A DNA stretch of 64,000 nt from Rhipicephalus microplus (Eukaryota; Arthropoda; Arachnida; Ixodida; Ixodidae): contig NC_134710.1 in assembly GCF_043290135.1 (NCBI RefSeq), positions 62,001 through 126,000 of the forward strand. The letters run 5' to 3'. Under the pieces are notes generated by a model. That model ran no database searches. It worked only from the letters and a program-made list of their open reading frames with translations, and was not told where the DNA came from. Below, in pieces: positions 11,543 to 20,182 of the stretch (positions within the stretch are counted from its first letter, which is position 1; every line of letters begins with the position of its first letter). The position numbers and the translations under genes were made by a program.

Positions 11543-13258
11543 CATGGTTTTGCTATCAGGGACCTCATAGAATGGTCGAATTCTCGCAACCTAAGTGGAA
11601 TCCTTTGTTCTTTTGATCAAGAAAAGGCTTTTGATATTATCAGTCACAAGTACATCTTTAAAGTTTTAAAGCAGGCGGGCTTCAGTTCAAAGTTCATCAG
11701 CATGGTCAGGGCTCTCTACTTTCGTCCTAGTTCTGCTGTTGTCATACAAGATCGCGTCTCGGAGTCGTTCGGTGTGTGCCGTGGAGTCCGACAGGGTGAC
11801 CCACTGTCACCCGCTCTCTACGTGCTCGCATTCGAGCCGCTCTTGCAGAGGCTTTCTAAAGACACCAGCATAGGTAGATTTCCCCTTCCGCCAGGTTCCC
11901 CCCCGGTGGCAATGTTTGCCTATGCAGATGACCTCTCTATTGTTGTCCCGGACGAGGCAACTGTTTGCACCGTCTTGGACGTTATGGAGGGGTACTGCTC
12001 GGCGAGCGGCGCCAGAATAAATAAGTCAAAGAGCGCAGTCATGTATCTGAACTGTGCTCCCTCCAGTCCACGTCCTGTACATGGGCTCCCCATACAGAAA
12101 CGCCTACGTATATTAGGCTTCCATTTCGAGCCAGATGGCCTGACTACCGAAAACTGGCGGTTAGCAAGGCAAAAGCTGACTGATAGGATTGAGGAACTCG
12201 GTGCCTTGTCTTGTCCGCTTACAGCCAGGGCCACGATAATTCAATCACTGTTGTTCAGTTTCCTCACGTACATAGGTTCGGTTATGCCAGTTAAACCCCA
12301 CACCAAAGTTATCTTGGAAAAGAAAGTTTTCAAATTCTTTTGGGGTCGTGCCTCTCCTTTTGTGGCAAGCCCCGTGTTGAAGTTGTGCAGGGACGAAGGA
12401 GGACTAGGTATTCCCGACCTTAGCGTTGTGACCACGGCATTACATGTTAAATGGACACGGGTAGCTCTTGAGTCAGATATGCTCCTTACTAGAAGCTTCG
12501 CGTCTTATTTCCTGAGTACCAGGCTGAGGTTGTTCTCGCCTGGGGCATTTTCGAATTCCGTGCCTCGGGCGGGAACGCCTTCTGCCTTTTATGCAGGGGC
12601 CGCTTCTACTTTGGCCCGTCTCCAAGAGGTCGACCCCGAGATAGATTTAGTTTCGATCGAACTCCGTGAGTTAGTCGATAGACTCGCTCCGGAGTTACCT
12701 GAACGCTGTAGAGAACATGACCTGTCCCAACACAGTCCTAACTGGCGGTTAATTACTACCAGTTTCCTGGGCGCCAAGCGCGCTACATTCATGTATCGCC
12801 TGGCCAGAGGGTGCCTGCCTCTAACGTTCAGGCCCTTCACGAGGATTCCTCAACGAGGAGCGTGCCCGTTTTGTGGCACTATGGAGGACCTGGTTCATGT
12901 GTTCTCACAGTGCGCACTACCAGCTGCCCTCCATCGAAGGATAGCTAGCTTGTTTGGCCACCCAGGTGTTCCTTTCAACACCGTTCGTTTTCTCCATCCC
13001 CCGTCGCGACAAGCGGCTAAGCCGTACGTGCTTCTGCTTGTTGAGTGCTCGTACCAAGTGTGGGTTGCACGGTGCTGTGCCGTCTTTGATGGCAAGCGAC
13101 CCGGGCTTCTCGAAGTGCTTGCAAAAGTACGGAAGGAGGTCTGGTTCGTTCTCCACCGAGAGTGGCAGCGCCTAGGTGCAAAGAAGTTCTACGAGACGTG
13201 GCACCGTCCGGCAGTGATTTTCAGTGAGGCAGGAGGGCAGATAACCATCAACTTTTAA
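11543..13258 (+). CDS. LINE reverse transcriptase, 5'-truncated but open
   Basis: About 570 codons without a stop. The open frame runs in from LTR sequence (from 11,507), so the true N-terminus and endonuclease are missing. RT motifs in order are SFDQEKAFD (motif A, near 11,612), RGVRQGDPLSPALY (near 11,786) and FAYADDLSIV (catalytic box, near 11,917). A C-terminal CPFCGTMEDLVHVFSQC zinc-like motif lies near 12,862. It would copy LINE RNA at nicked target DNA. The intact frame suggests a fairly recent insertion. The stop overlaps the next ATG as TAATG at 13,256-13,260. Confidence 0.85.
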   Translation, partial: HGFAIRDLIEWSNSRNLSGILCSFDQEKAFDIISHKYIFKVLKQAGFSSKFISMVRALYFRPSSAVVIQDRVSESFGVCRGVRQGDPLSPALYVLAFEPLLQRLSKDTSIGRFPLPPGSPPVAMFAYADDLSIVVPDEATVCTVLDVMEGYCSASGARINKSKSAVMYLNCAPSSPRPVHGLPIQKRLRILGFHFEPDGLTTENWRLARQKLTDRIEELGALSCPLTARATIIQSLLFSFLTYIGSVMPVKPHTKVILEKKVFKFFWGRASPFVASPVLKLCRDEGGLGIPDLSVVTTALHVKWTRVALESDMLLTRSFASYFLSTRLRLFSPGAFSNSVPRAGTPSAFYAGAASTLARLQEVDPEIDLVSIELRELVDRLAPELPERCREHDLSQHSPNWRLITTSFLGAKRATFMYRLARGCLPLTFRPFTRIPQRGACPFCGTMEDLVHVFSQCALPAALHRRIASLFGHPGVPFNTVRFLHPPSRQAAKPYVLLLVECSYQVWVARCCAVFDGKRPGLLEVLAKVRKEVWFVLHREWQRLGAKKFYETWHRPAVIFSEAGGQITINF

Positions 13259-14124
13259 TGATGGCTTTCTCTAAGGCTCCACGACTAGGCCTAGTGAGCC
13301 AGTCGCCCCCGAGTTTGGTCTGTATGATCTTTCACCCGAGTTTTGCATGTGCTAAGGTGATCCTGTCACCTTGTCGGGCTTTACCCGCAAGGTCCGTGTT
13401 GGCCCCTTCTGTAGGCTCGGCTACTTTACTCGTCGAGGCGGAAGGTGGTTCCCTTCTTCGAGAAGGACTAAGCCGGCTTTCAGCCGTGCCGGTTTCCGTG
13501 GGTACGTTTGGTTTGTGTGCAGCAGCACTGGCCTCTGCACCAAATAGTAGTCCCGTAGACCCCACAGGACGGATTGCGTCTCACTGCGCCCTTGTGGTGA
13601 GGAGACGGGCCATGACCGCAAAGCGCCTCGCGCTGAGCGATAGCCCATCCGCCCTGTGGGGGTGTTGTCGCAGGCTCTCAGCCGCGCGACAGTGTGAGGG
13701 CACGGGCACTTTGGTTGTGGTGACTGAAGTTACCGCGACCGAAGGCAGCACCGCTGCCACGTTTTTGGGTACGTCCGCTTTGCGTGTGGTGGCGAGAGCT
13801 ACCGTGCCGAAGGGTAGCCCCTATGTCAAGTCTCGCTGGGCCCTAGTGGTCAGGAGACGGGCCATGACCGCAGCGCGCCCCATGCGCCGCGATAGCCCAC
13901 CCTGCCAGGGTACGTTCACTTTGCGCGTTGCGACTGAAGTTGCTCTGCCAGAGGGTAGTCCCTTTGTCGGGCCTCCCTGGCTTGTATGCCGGGAGGCAGG
14001 CCGCGTCTGTTGGGCGCCTGGCGCCGAACGGTGGCCCCCTTGCCAGGGCATGGCCGTCTGCCCGAAACAAATCTTCCCCCCACACAACCCTGGGGGAGGG
14101 GGAGCCGGGACAGACGTAGGATGA
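13258..14124 (+). CDS. Open frame of unknown function after LINE RT
   Basis: A 288-codon frame starts at an ATG that overlaps the RT stop (TAATG). Its product is rich in Ala, Arg, Ser and Pro and contains a repeated block, ALVVRRRAMTA (near 13,588 and 13,840). No domain recognised. The frame overlaps degenerate GC-rich tandem repeats, so it may just be a 3' UTR that happens to be open. TAATG stop-restart junctions are known in some non-LTR retrotransposons, which is the only reason to consider translation. Confidence 0.3.
   Translation: MMAFSKAPRLGLVSQSPPSLVCMIFHPSFACAKVILSPCRALPARSVLAPSVGSATLLVEAEGGSLLREGLSRLSAVPVSVGTFGLCAAALASAPNSSPVDPTGRIASHCALVVRRRAMTAKRLALSDSPSALWGCCRRLSAARQCEGTGTLVVVTEVTATEGSTAATFLGTSALRVVARATVPKGSPYVKSRWALVVRRRAMTAARPMRRDSPPCQGTFTLRVATEVALPEGSPFVGPPWLVCREAGRVCWAPGAERWPPCQGMAVCPKQIFPPHNPGGGGAGTDVG
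13500..13985 (+). repeat. Degenerate GC-rich repeats in LINE 3' region
   Basis: Related blocks recur near 13,501, 13,705, 13,768 and 13,909 (pattern GGGTACGT..TTTG.GTG followed by a GA/AG-GG-TAGT-CCC part). GTGGT.AGGAGACGGGCCATG occurs near 13,595 and 13,847. Spacing is irregular, about 60-250 bp. Confidence 0.6.
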
Positions 14125-14655
14125 TGATGGGTTGATGAGTTAAGTGTGACTCTGGGACAAAGCGTTTCGGCGCCGCGTCTCCTTCCTATCTGACAACGGC
14201 TCCCGTCACTCGGGGCTCGTCGGACTTCGCTGACGGCGCCTCGCGCCCGATGCGAACGCTCACCTTTTGTTGTCCCACTGCGTACTCACGGCCGGAGGGC
14301 GGTACCGTGTCCTAACGCCGACCCGTCTCCCTTCGAAGCCAACGCGAGCGCCTTTGCCCTCGCTCGAGCAACCGGGCCTTGGTCCCGGTGTCTCCGTGGA
14401 TCACCTTTACCGAGGAGACGTGCTCGTGGCACCCTGTGTAGTACTTTGTGCCCGTGGCGTGGATAAGCCTACTTGCTTTCCCGCCGCGCCTTTTTGCAAC
14501 GGGCTGTACTGCGTTTGGTGTTGCCACAATAAAGTGTTGCGACTTTGAGCAGTATCGTGTTCTCGCCACGGCGACGGTTAACGCGTGCCCTGCGGCTCGC
14601 TAAGACCGGACCCACGCTGGTGGCCGTACTCCTTCGGGATACGTGTACACCACAC

Positions 14656-14673
14656 TGGCGCCCAACGCGGTAT
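14656..14673 (+). other. Primer-binding site of element C
   Basis: TGGCGCCCAACG begins one base after the 5' LTR end, the normal place for tRNA priming of minus-strand DNA. The match resembles lysine-tRNA type sites; the tRNA was not checked. Confidence 0.8.
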
Positions 14674-15370
14674 CAAAAGCTCTAGCTTTTGACTGCTCTT
14701 AGCGAGTCAGTTCGCCTGCGCGATTCGGGCTCGTCGGAACATGTCTGCTTCGTGGCATGCCACGTTGCACAAAGAGACCACCGCCTCTATCGACGGGCGC
14801 CCTTCGGCGCTCGCCCGTGTCGTCACCCCTTTTTGTGGTGAATACACTTTAACGTGGTAGCTGACGCGCTATCTCGTGCCCCCTGTTGTCTGCCGAGAAC
14901 CTGGATTTCGGTGCGACGGCCGCTCGCGGTGCCTTAGCACATGCAAGCGTTGGGGGCGAAACAGTGGCAAAAAGGGGGAGTCCCCATGAGGACAACCTTG
15001 GCTGCTATCCAGGTAAGCGGCGCACTGTGTAGCGACCGAGCGGGGGAACTTTCCGAAGGCTACCGTGCCGAGAGCGAACCCATGACGCCGTGCACGCCGC
15101 GGTTGCTGCCGTCCTGAGTGGGCGCGATACCAGACTCCCCCATTTGGGAGAATGGGAATTGCTTTCGGCAGCGAAGAGATACTGAAGGCTCAGCAGAGTG
15201 ATTCGTTTTGAGTCTCGGAGGGACGGAGCGCCATATACGCTGCTTGCTTTGTGGCGGGCGCCGTTAAACCGTCTTGCGAGGCGCGGAGCGCCGTTAGGCT
15301 GCTTGTTCTGCGGCGGGTGCGATTAGGGGACTGAAACAGCGAGTGTCGCTGAGTCCCCGGCGGGTTCATT
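14674..15370 (+). pseudogene. Leader plus RNase H stub of element C
   Basis: The stretch after the primer site has no gag. Near 14,848-14,886 it reads NVVADALSRAP, the last strand of gypsy RNase H, so everything from gag through most of RNase H has been deleted between about 14,700 and 14,848. A stop lies at about 15,350, just before the integrase frame. Confidence 0.65.
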
Positions 15371-16642
15371 TTGCTGGACCATGACGGGCTCCTGCTGAAC
15401 TATACAGCCACTGACGACGAGTCCATAGACCCGTTTAAGGTGGTTATGCCCAAAAGTCTGAGAGCCACACTGTTGCGATCCTCTCACGACGAACCCATGG
15501 CCGGTCACCTGAGTGGCTCGAAAGTTTTTGCAAAACTGAGCCGCGTTGTGACCTGGCCCGGCATGAAGCGAGACATTTTTCGCTATTGCCGTTCTTGCCG
15601 CGTCTGTCAAATGGTTAAATCAAAAGGTGACAAACTGCCTGGTCTGATGAAACCGATTGTCAGTGAGCGTCCGTGGCAAGTGGCCACCTGCGATCTAATG
15701 CGACCATTTCCCAGAAGTAAGCAGGGGTTCATTCACCTGATGGTAGTCGCTGATCACTTTTCGAAATGGGTGGAACATTTCCCACTTCGGAAGGTGACAG
15801 CGCGAGCGGTGCTTGAGAAGCTGCAGAAAGTGTTTTGCCGGTTCGGCTTCCCGGAAAGGCTCATCACTGACAATGCTTCGTATTTCACCGCTCGGGTGAT
15901 TGGTGTCACGTGCCGTTCCCTCGGAATTGATCGCTGCACCACTTCACCCTGCCATCCCCAGTTTAATTTGACGGAGCGCGTCAATCGTACGCTCAAACCG
16001 ATGTTGGCGGCCTTTGCCGACAGTCAAAGGGACTGGGCAGACCATTTGAGTGAGCTCGCGTTCGCTATTCGAACATGCGAGAGTCGCTCAACTGGTTTCT
16101 CGCCCGCCTTCTTAAATTTTGGAAGTGAGTTGGCAAATCCGGTGACCAGCGTTACTCAATGCCAGCTGGAGGACGAGGAGGCGCCGGCAGATTGCTCTGC
16201 TTACGCGTCGGCACTTCGGGACAGGCTTTGTCGAGCTTCCTGCAAAGCAAGGCCAAGTTTGGCGTCGGCCCGGGCTCAGCAGAAGGCCCAATATGACCGC
16301 ATGCATCGCGACCTAGTTTTTGAGGTGGGCGATCTTGTCCTGAAGCGCAACCACGCCCTTAGCGATGCCGGTAAGGAGTTCTCAACCTCGCTCGTTCCTA
16401 AGTGGCTTGGTCTGTACCGAGTGGAGAAAGCTTGCACTCCACTCGCGTACTTGCTGAAAGATCCCCATACGAGAAAACTCAGCCGCGCCCATATCGCAGA
16501 CCTGAAACCCTTTGTATCACGGTCTGACGAGCTCGCGCCAGAGCCCTGCGGCACTTCGCGCAAGCAACAGGGCACACCCGGAGCGGCGGACCGCATTCGG
16601 ACCCCGCGCCGGTACACTCTGAGGAAGTGGTCACCTTTGTGA
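15371..16642 (+). CDS. Ty3/gypsy integrase of element C
   Basis: About 424 codons with no ATG at the start. The frame opens after a stop near 15,350, so it is a fragment of pol. The zinc-binding HHCC part is intact (HDEPMAGH then CRSCRVC). The core D,D,E residues are visible: CDLMRPF, TDNASYF and NLTERVNRT. The first motif carries R where related integrases have G. A KWLGLYRVEKA stretch near residue 340 is the GPY/F-type C-terminal module. The enzyme would join element DNA to the host genome. Without RT or gag it could act only in trans, if expressed at all. It is followed by a 500-bp T-rich spacer and the accessory frame. Confidence 0.8.
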   Translation: MLDHDGLLLNYTATDDESIDPFKVVMPKSLRATLLRSSHDEPMAGHLSGSKVFAKLSRVVTWPGMKRDIFRYCRSCRVCQMVKSKGDKLPGLMKPIVSERPWQVATCDLMRPFPRSKQGFIHLMVVADHFSKWVEHFPLRKVTARAVLEKLQKVFCRFGFPERLITDNASYFTARVIGVTCRSLGIDRCTTSPCHPQFNLTERVNRTLKPMLAAFADSQRDWADHLSELAFAIRTCESRSTGFSPAFLNFGSELANPVTSVTQCQLEDEEAPADCSAYASALRDRLCRASCKARPSLASARAQQKAQYDRMHRDLVFEVGDLVLKRNHALSDAGKEFSTSLVPKWLGLYRVEKACTPLAYLLKDPHTRKLSRAHIADLKPFVSRSDELAPEPCGTSRKQQGTPGAADRIRTPRRYTLRKWSPL

Positions 16643-17148
16643 TTTCGCGCCGGACGGCGGACTTCTCCGCAACCGAAGGCCCTCAGTTTACAGTTTGGTC
16701 TCTGTAGGCTGGCTTCTTTCAGACCACTCACTGATCGGAAAGAAGCCGGCCCCCGCCAGTTGCTGCAAGTGTTTTATTTTTTTTTTCATTCCTGTCTAGC
16801 GTTCATGTGTTAGTTTTTTTTTCATCAATCGCTCTAAGAACGCGTCTCTTCTGCACGAATGCGTTTATTTATTCTCTTTCCCCTCCTGTTATTTTTTTCT
16901 CTTTCTTTCTTTTTTTTTTGCTCTCCGCGCCGTGCGCTGAACTGTCTCCACTGGCGAGCGCGATGTGGGGGTGAAGGGGGACCCACGAAACGCCGGATCA
17001 GTGTCAGTGGTGTGTGTTGTGGTGCCGTGATTGGGAAAAGGGCGTGATGTGAAGTGAAGTAAGTGTTGGTGCGCGCTGTGAGTGGAGTTTGATCGCCGAC
17101 AGATCGGGGGCGGGTTGGTCACCACGGCTGCGAGTCTAGGCGCCAGTA

Positions 17149-17856
17149 GTGCGGCCTCTCAGTGTGGAATCGACGACCCTGGCCACAAGTGGTGTTTTTC
17201 CCGTTCCGCCTTCCGGCATGTCTACGGTTCCGGCGAAGTCAAGATCGCCTGCCCGCCGGCAGGAGGCGAGGATGGCAGGGACGCGGCGGGCGCGCAAACC
17301 ACCCGAGTCCGCGGCCCCGGCGCCTCCATGCGCGAAGAGGCAAGTACGAAGCGTGGCGACTTGGACGTGGCAGGAACACCAAGACGCGCCCAGGTGCTTT
17401 GTGAGCGATTTGTCGTGGAAGGCTCAGCGGCGAGTGCGACGCGAGACTGTCCTTGATAAGGTGCCGTTGCCATTCCGCGGCCACACCATCACAGAGCGCG
17501 ACGTGCTTGCGCGAGGTGCCCGGCTGCCAGACCCACCTGGGGTGCGTGTGTGCTCATTGTGCGGGGTCAACGTATACGCAAACAGCCATTTTCGGGGAAG
17601 CCTCCACGCGGGAAGAGCCCAGGCGGCGCGAGCCTCCGGGTGTAGCAAGTCGACGCCGGCCTCGTCCATGCCACCCACGGCGCTCCCCGACGAAGACCTG
17701 GCTGCTCTCTGCCGGGAAAGAATGCGCAAAAAGCCGGGCTTCGCGGCCCTTGTTGGCCCAGGGATTCCGTCGGCTGACGCATCTGCGCCGGACGGTAACG
17801 GCAACGGCGCCACCAGCGCAGACTTCCTCGACAGTTTTGATGAAGACTTTATTTGA
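17149..17856 (+). CDS. Accessory ORF with a C2H2-like finger, env position
   Basis: A 235-codon frame lies between integrase and the 3' LTR, where some LTR elements carry env. The in-frame ATG at 17,218 is also possible. The N-terminal half is basic and Pro/Arg/Ala-rich. Near residues 134-155 there is a C-x2-C-x8-H-x5-H arrangement (CSLCGVNVYANSHFRGSLH), a zinc-finger-like spacing. The C-terminus is acidic (SADFLDSFDEDFI). No signal peptide or membrane segment, so not an envelope protein. Family not recognised. It could be a nucleic-acid-binding accessory protein or a captured fragment. The high GC bias of the element makes chance open frames more likely, which lowers confidence. Confidence 0.45.
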   Translation: MRPLSVESTTLATSGVFPVPPSGMSTVPAKSRSPARRQEARMAGTRRARKPPESAAPAPPCAKRQVRSVATWTWQEHQDAPRCFVSDLSWKAQRRVRRETVLDKVPLPFRGHTITERDVLARGARLPDPPGVRVCSLCGVNVYANSHFRGSLHAGRAQAARASGCSKSTPASSMPPTALPDEDLAALCRERMRKKPGFAALVGPGIPSADASAPDGNGNGATSADFLDSFDEDFI

Positions 17857-17859
17857 CTT

Positions 17860-17862
<3 letters not shown>

Positions 17863-17890
<28 letters not shown>
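17863..17890. repeat. (GT)n microsatellite
   Basis: About 14 TG/GT units with one GC interruption, directly after the accessory ORF. Confidence 0.9.
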
Positions 17891-18115
17891 TTTCCCCCGT
17901 GTTACCCGTGTTCGTTCATGTATTCTTGTACTTTCGCTACTCGTTTTTTCCCCTTCCTTTTATGAACATAAAGCTCATCAAAGCGTTTTTCATTGTAGTT
18001 TGTGCTGCAGCAACTGGGTCGGGAGAGGCCACTGTCTTGCTCATAGTGGTGTCATTTTTTTTAACTGCATGAGTAACGCCCGGCTGCCTTTTGCAGACCA
18101 GTAAAGGACAAATTT

Positions 18116-18127
18116 AGGAGAGGGGGA
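18116..18127 (+). other. Polypurine tract of element C
   Basis: AGGAGAGGGGGA immediately precedes the TGTGGG start of the 3' LTR, the expected plus-strand primer. Confidence 0.85.
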
Positions 18128-18846
18128 TGTGGGAATTGAGGCTGGCCCAATGCCTTTGCGCGGGCTTTCCCGCCTTTTCTGCCGTTCTCATGTCCCGACA
18201 TGTCTGCCCTCCTTTGCTGTCTGCCGCGCTGGGAAGGGCGGAGTGACGTTTAACTCCCTCACCCGGAAGCGGATGTTGACTGTGGCGCCGCGCGCGGGGA
18301 CTCCCGAGAGGTTTTCGCGCGCTGCGTCGGGAGCAGTCAGTACTCTCCCGGACAGCAAACGGTGAGCCACGCAATCTTTTCCGTCCGTTGACTCCCGTCA
18401 CTCGGGGCTCGTCGGACTTCGCTGACGGCGCCTCGCGCCCGATGCAAACGCTCACCTTTTGTTGTCCCACTGCGTACTCACGGCCGGAGGGCGGTACCGT
18501 GTCCTAACGCCGACCCGTCTCCCTTCGAAGCCAACGCGAGCGCCTTTGCCCTCGCTCGAGCAACCGGGCCTTGGTCCCGGTGTCTCCGTGGATCACCTTT
18601 ACCGAGGAGACGTGCTCGTGGCACCCTGTGTAGTACTTTGTGCCCGTGGCGTGGATAAGCCTACTTGCTTTCCCGCCGCGCCTTTTTGCAACGGGCTGTA
18701 CTGCGTTTGGTGTTGCCACAATAAAGTGTTGCGACTTTGAGCAGTATCGTGTTCTCGCCACGGCGACGGTTAACGCATACCCTGCGGCTCGCTAAGATCG
18801 GACCCACGCTGGTGACCGTACTCCTTCGGGATACGTGTACACCACA
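18128..18846 (+). repeat. 3' LTR of element C
   Basis: Uninterrupted 719-bp LTR, TGTGGG to CCACA, with AATAAA near 18,720. About a dozen substitutions separate it from the split 5' LTR. It is followed by the duplicated ACAT and by resumed locus A sequence. Confidence 0.92.
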
Positions 18847-18878
18847 ACATGCTAAACCGTTACTTACGTGGCCTTTAT

Positions 18879-20169
18879 AAAAAATGATGACAGCATATCC
18901 ATGGGATGAATGATGAAGAGTGCAGCAAAGCTGGGTCCGCATGCCGCTGCCGCTTTGGCCTTCCGTTCTCGTACGCCGGGATCTTGTCGCCGCCGCCACG
19001 CAGGTTCATGGCACGCTTCTGCCTCGCGCACTCGCACATCGGGGTTTGTCTTCGAGCACGAGCCACCACCACCTTGCGCGCACGCCGCTCTGCAGCCTTG
19101 TCCATCCGCCAACTTTTTGAACACACGCGCGCACCAGAACAGCTTTTATTTTACTACACCGCACCACCTACAGGACGGCGCCGCCGACGAAAACGCGATC
19201 GCCAACGTCTTCGTGTGACGTCATTCCTATTTTTTCACGCGCTCGCACATCGGGGTTTCATCTTCGAGCGCGAGCCGCCGCCGCCTCGCGCGTATCATAC
19301 TTTTTATCGGCAAACCGTGAATCATCTGCTGGCCGCGTCCGTCCGTCATCTGTCTGTCTGTTTGACGCACGGATGGACACATGTACGAACGTACGGATGG
19401 ACGGACGGGCGCATGGGCGAACACAGGAATGGACGGACATATGGACGCACGAGAGAACGGACGGACGCATGGACTGATGCACGGATGGACACACGAATGA
19501 ACGCACTAACGGACGGGCGCATGGATGGGCGGACGGACGGATGCATGGACGGATGCACAAATGGACGGACGCAAGGATTGTTGCATGGACGGAAGCGCGG
19601 ACGGAATGATAGACGCTTCGCCCCACTCATAATCATTCACTCGATGGATATACTGCGATTTTTATTAATTATCATACTGCAAGTAACGTCCTCTAGTATT
19701 GTACCATTTGCATTTTAAGTGAAATTTAAAACTATGCATATTACCTGACAATCAATTGATTCTGGTGGCAATTCACACCAGCTAGTTTTATAAATGACAA
19801 ATAGCTGCTATTTATGGGTTACATAGCGACCAATGTCTCACCAAATATGGCCTATGCATACCAATACGCACCAATAGCTCTCGCTTACAGGTACCAATAC
19901 ATATTTCTTGGTCCGATAGGAGACAAATAGCTGTCTCTTATATAACCCTAATGTCGCCAATATGTGCCTATTGGTTCTAGGTGACGAATAACTACAACCA
20001 ATAGGCACCTTATTATCTTATCGGTGACGACTAGGTGTGGTCAATAGGATTTTATTAGTACCAATAATATACTAATAAGACCAGTGAAGTACTAATACAG
20101 CTCTTATAGAACCACTACGGTTTCTCTAGAGGACAAATGCATTTCTCCGTGAACATTTTTGCTAGGAAT
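18879..20169. mobile_element. Fold-back/minisatellite insertion in locus A
   Basis: Locus B runs straight from CCTTTAT (about 26,133) into CATGTAAAC. Locus A has about 1.3 kb between these points. Arms at 18,879-18,921 and 19,624-19,664 are imperfect inverted repeats (ATATCCAT and GAATGAT cores). Between them are two direct copies of a 50-bp block (19,031-19,080 and 19,242-19,292) and a minisatellite. The right part (19,665-20,169) is AT-rich with recurring CCAATA or TATTGG. A TTTAT duplication (18,874-18,878 and 20,170-20,174) is possible. No transposase. Confidence 0.6.
19363..19607. repeat. GGACGGACG-type minisatellite
   Basis: Imperfect array of 8-12-bp units built from ACGGATGGAC and GGACGGACGG variants. 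It produces spurious Arg/Pro/Ser-rich frames on the minus strand. Confidence 0.9.
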
Positions 20170-20182
20170 TTTATGTAAACAT

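Larger units (their letters stand above)
11543..14199 (+). mobile_element. 5'-truncated LINE inside the 5' LTR
   Basis: The insertion is framed by CTCCCG (11,537-11,542 and 14,200-14,205), which occurs once in the intact 3' LTR (18,392-18,397). It carries an uninterrupted RT frame, a following open frame with internal repeats, and a short GATGATGAT-like tail near 14,121. Clade uncertain; the RT style suggests the L1/Tx1 group. Confidence 0.85.
11273..14654 (+). repeat. 5' LTR of element C, split by a LINE
   Basis: LTR sequence occupies 11,273-11,542 and 14,206-14,654 and adds up to 719 bp, the same as the 3' LTR. AATAAA near 14,528 is the likely polyadenylation signal. The interruption is the LINE at 11,543-14,199. 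Confidence 0.9.
11273..18846 (+). mobile_element. LTR retrotransposon C (gypsy-like, gag/PR/RT deleted)
   Basis: Both ends are defined. The 719-bp LTRs begin TGTGGG and end CCACA. A primer-binding site follows the 5' LTR and a purine tract precedes the 3' LTR. A 4-bp target duplication, ACAT (11,269-11,272 and 18,847-18,850), flanks it. The unoccupied site is visible at 26,103-26,106 in locus B, which has ACAT once. The 5' LTR is split by a LINE. The interior keeps only the end of RNase H, an integrase frame and an extra open frame. Gag, protease and most of RT are absent, so it is non-autonomous. The LTRs differ at about a dozen sites by eye. Confidence 0.9.

Noticed and set aside
13843..14087. 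Minus-strand frames opposite the LINE 3' region
   Set aside because: High-GC shadow frames without motifs.
17149..17856. Accessory ORF as an envelope gene
   Set aside because: No signal peptide, hydrophobic segment or cleavage site visible.
19363..19607. Possible CRISPR-like array
   Set aside because: Units are 8-12 bp, contiguous and degenerate, with no spacers; the genome is eukaryotic.
18906..19718. 270-codon plus-strand frame and several minus-strand Arg/Pro/Ser-rich frames
   Set aside because: They follow the minisatellite and the inverted arms; repeat composition explains them.
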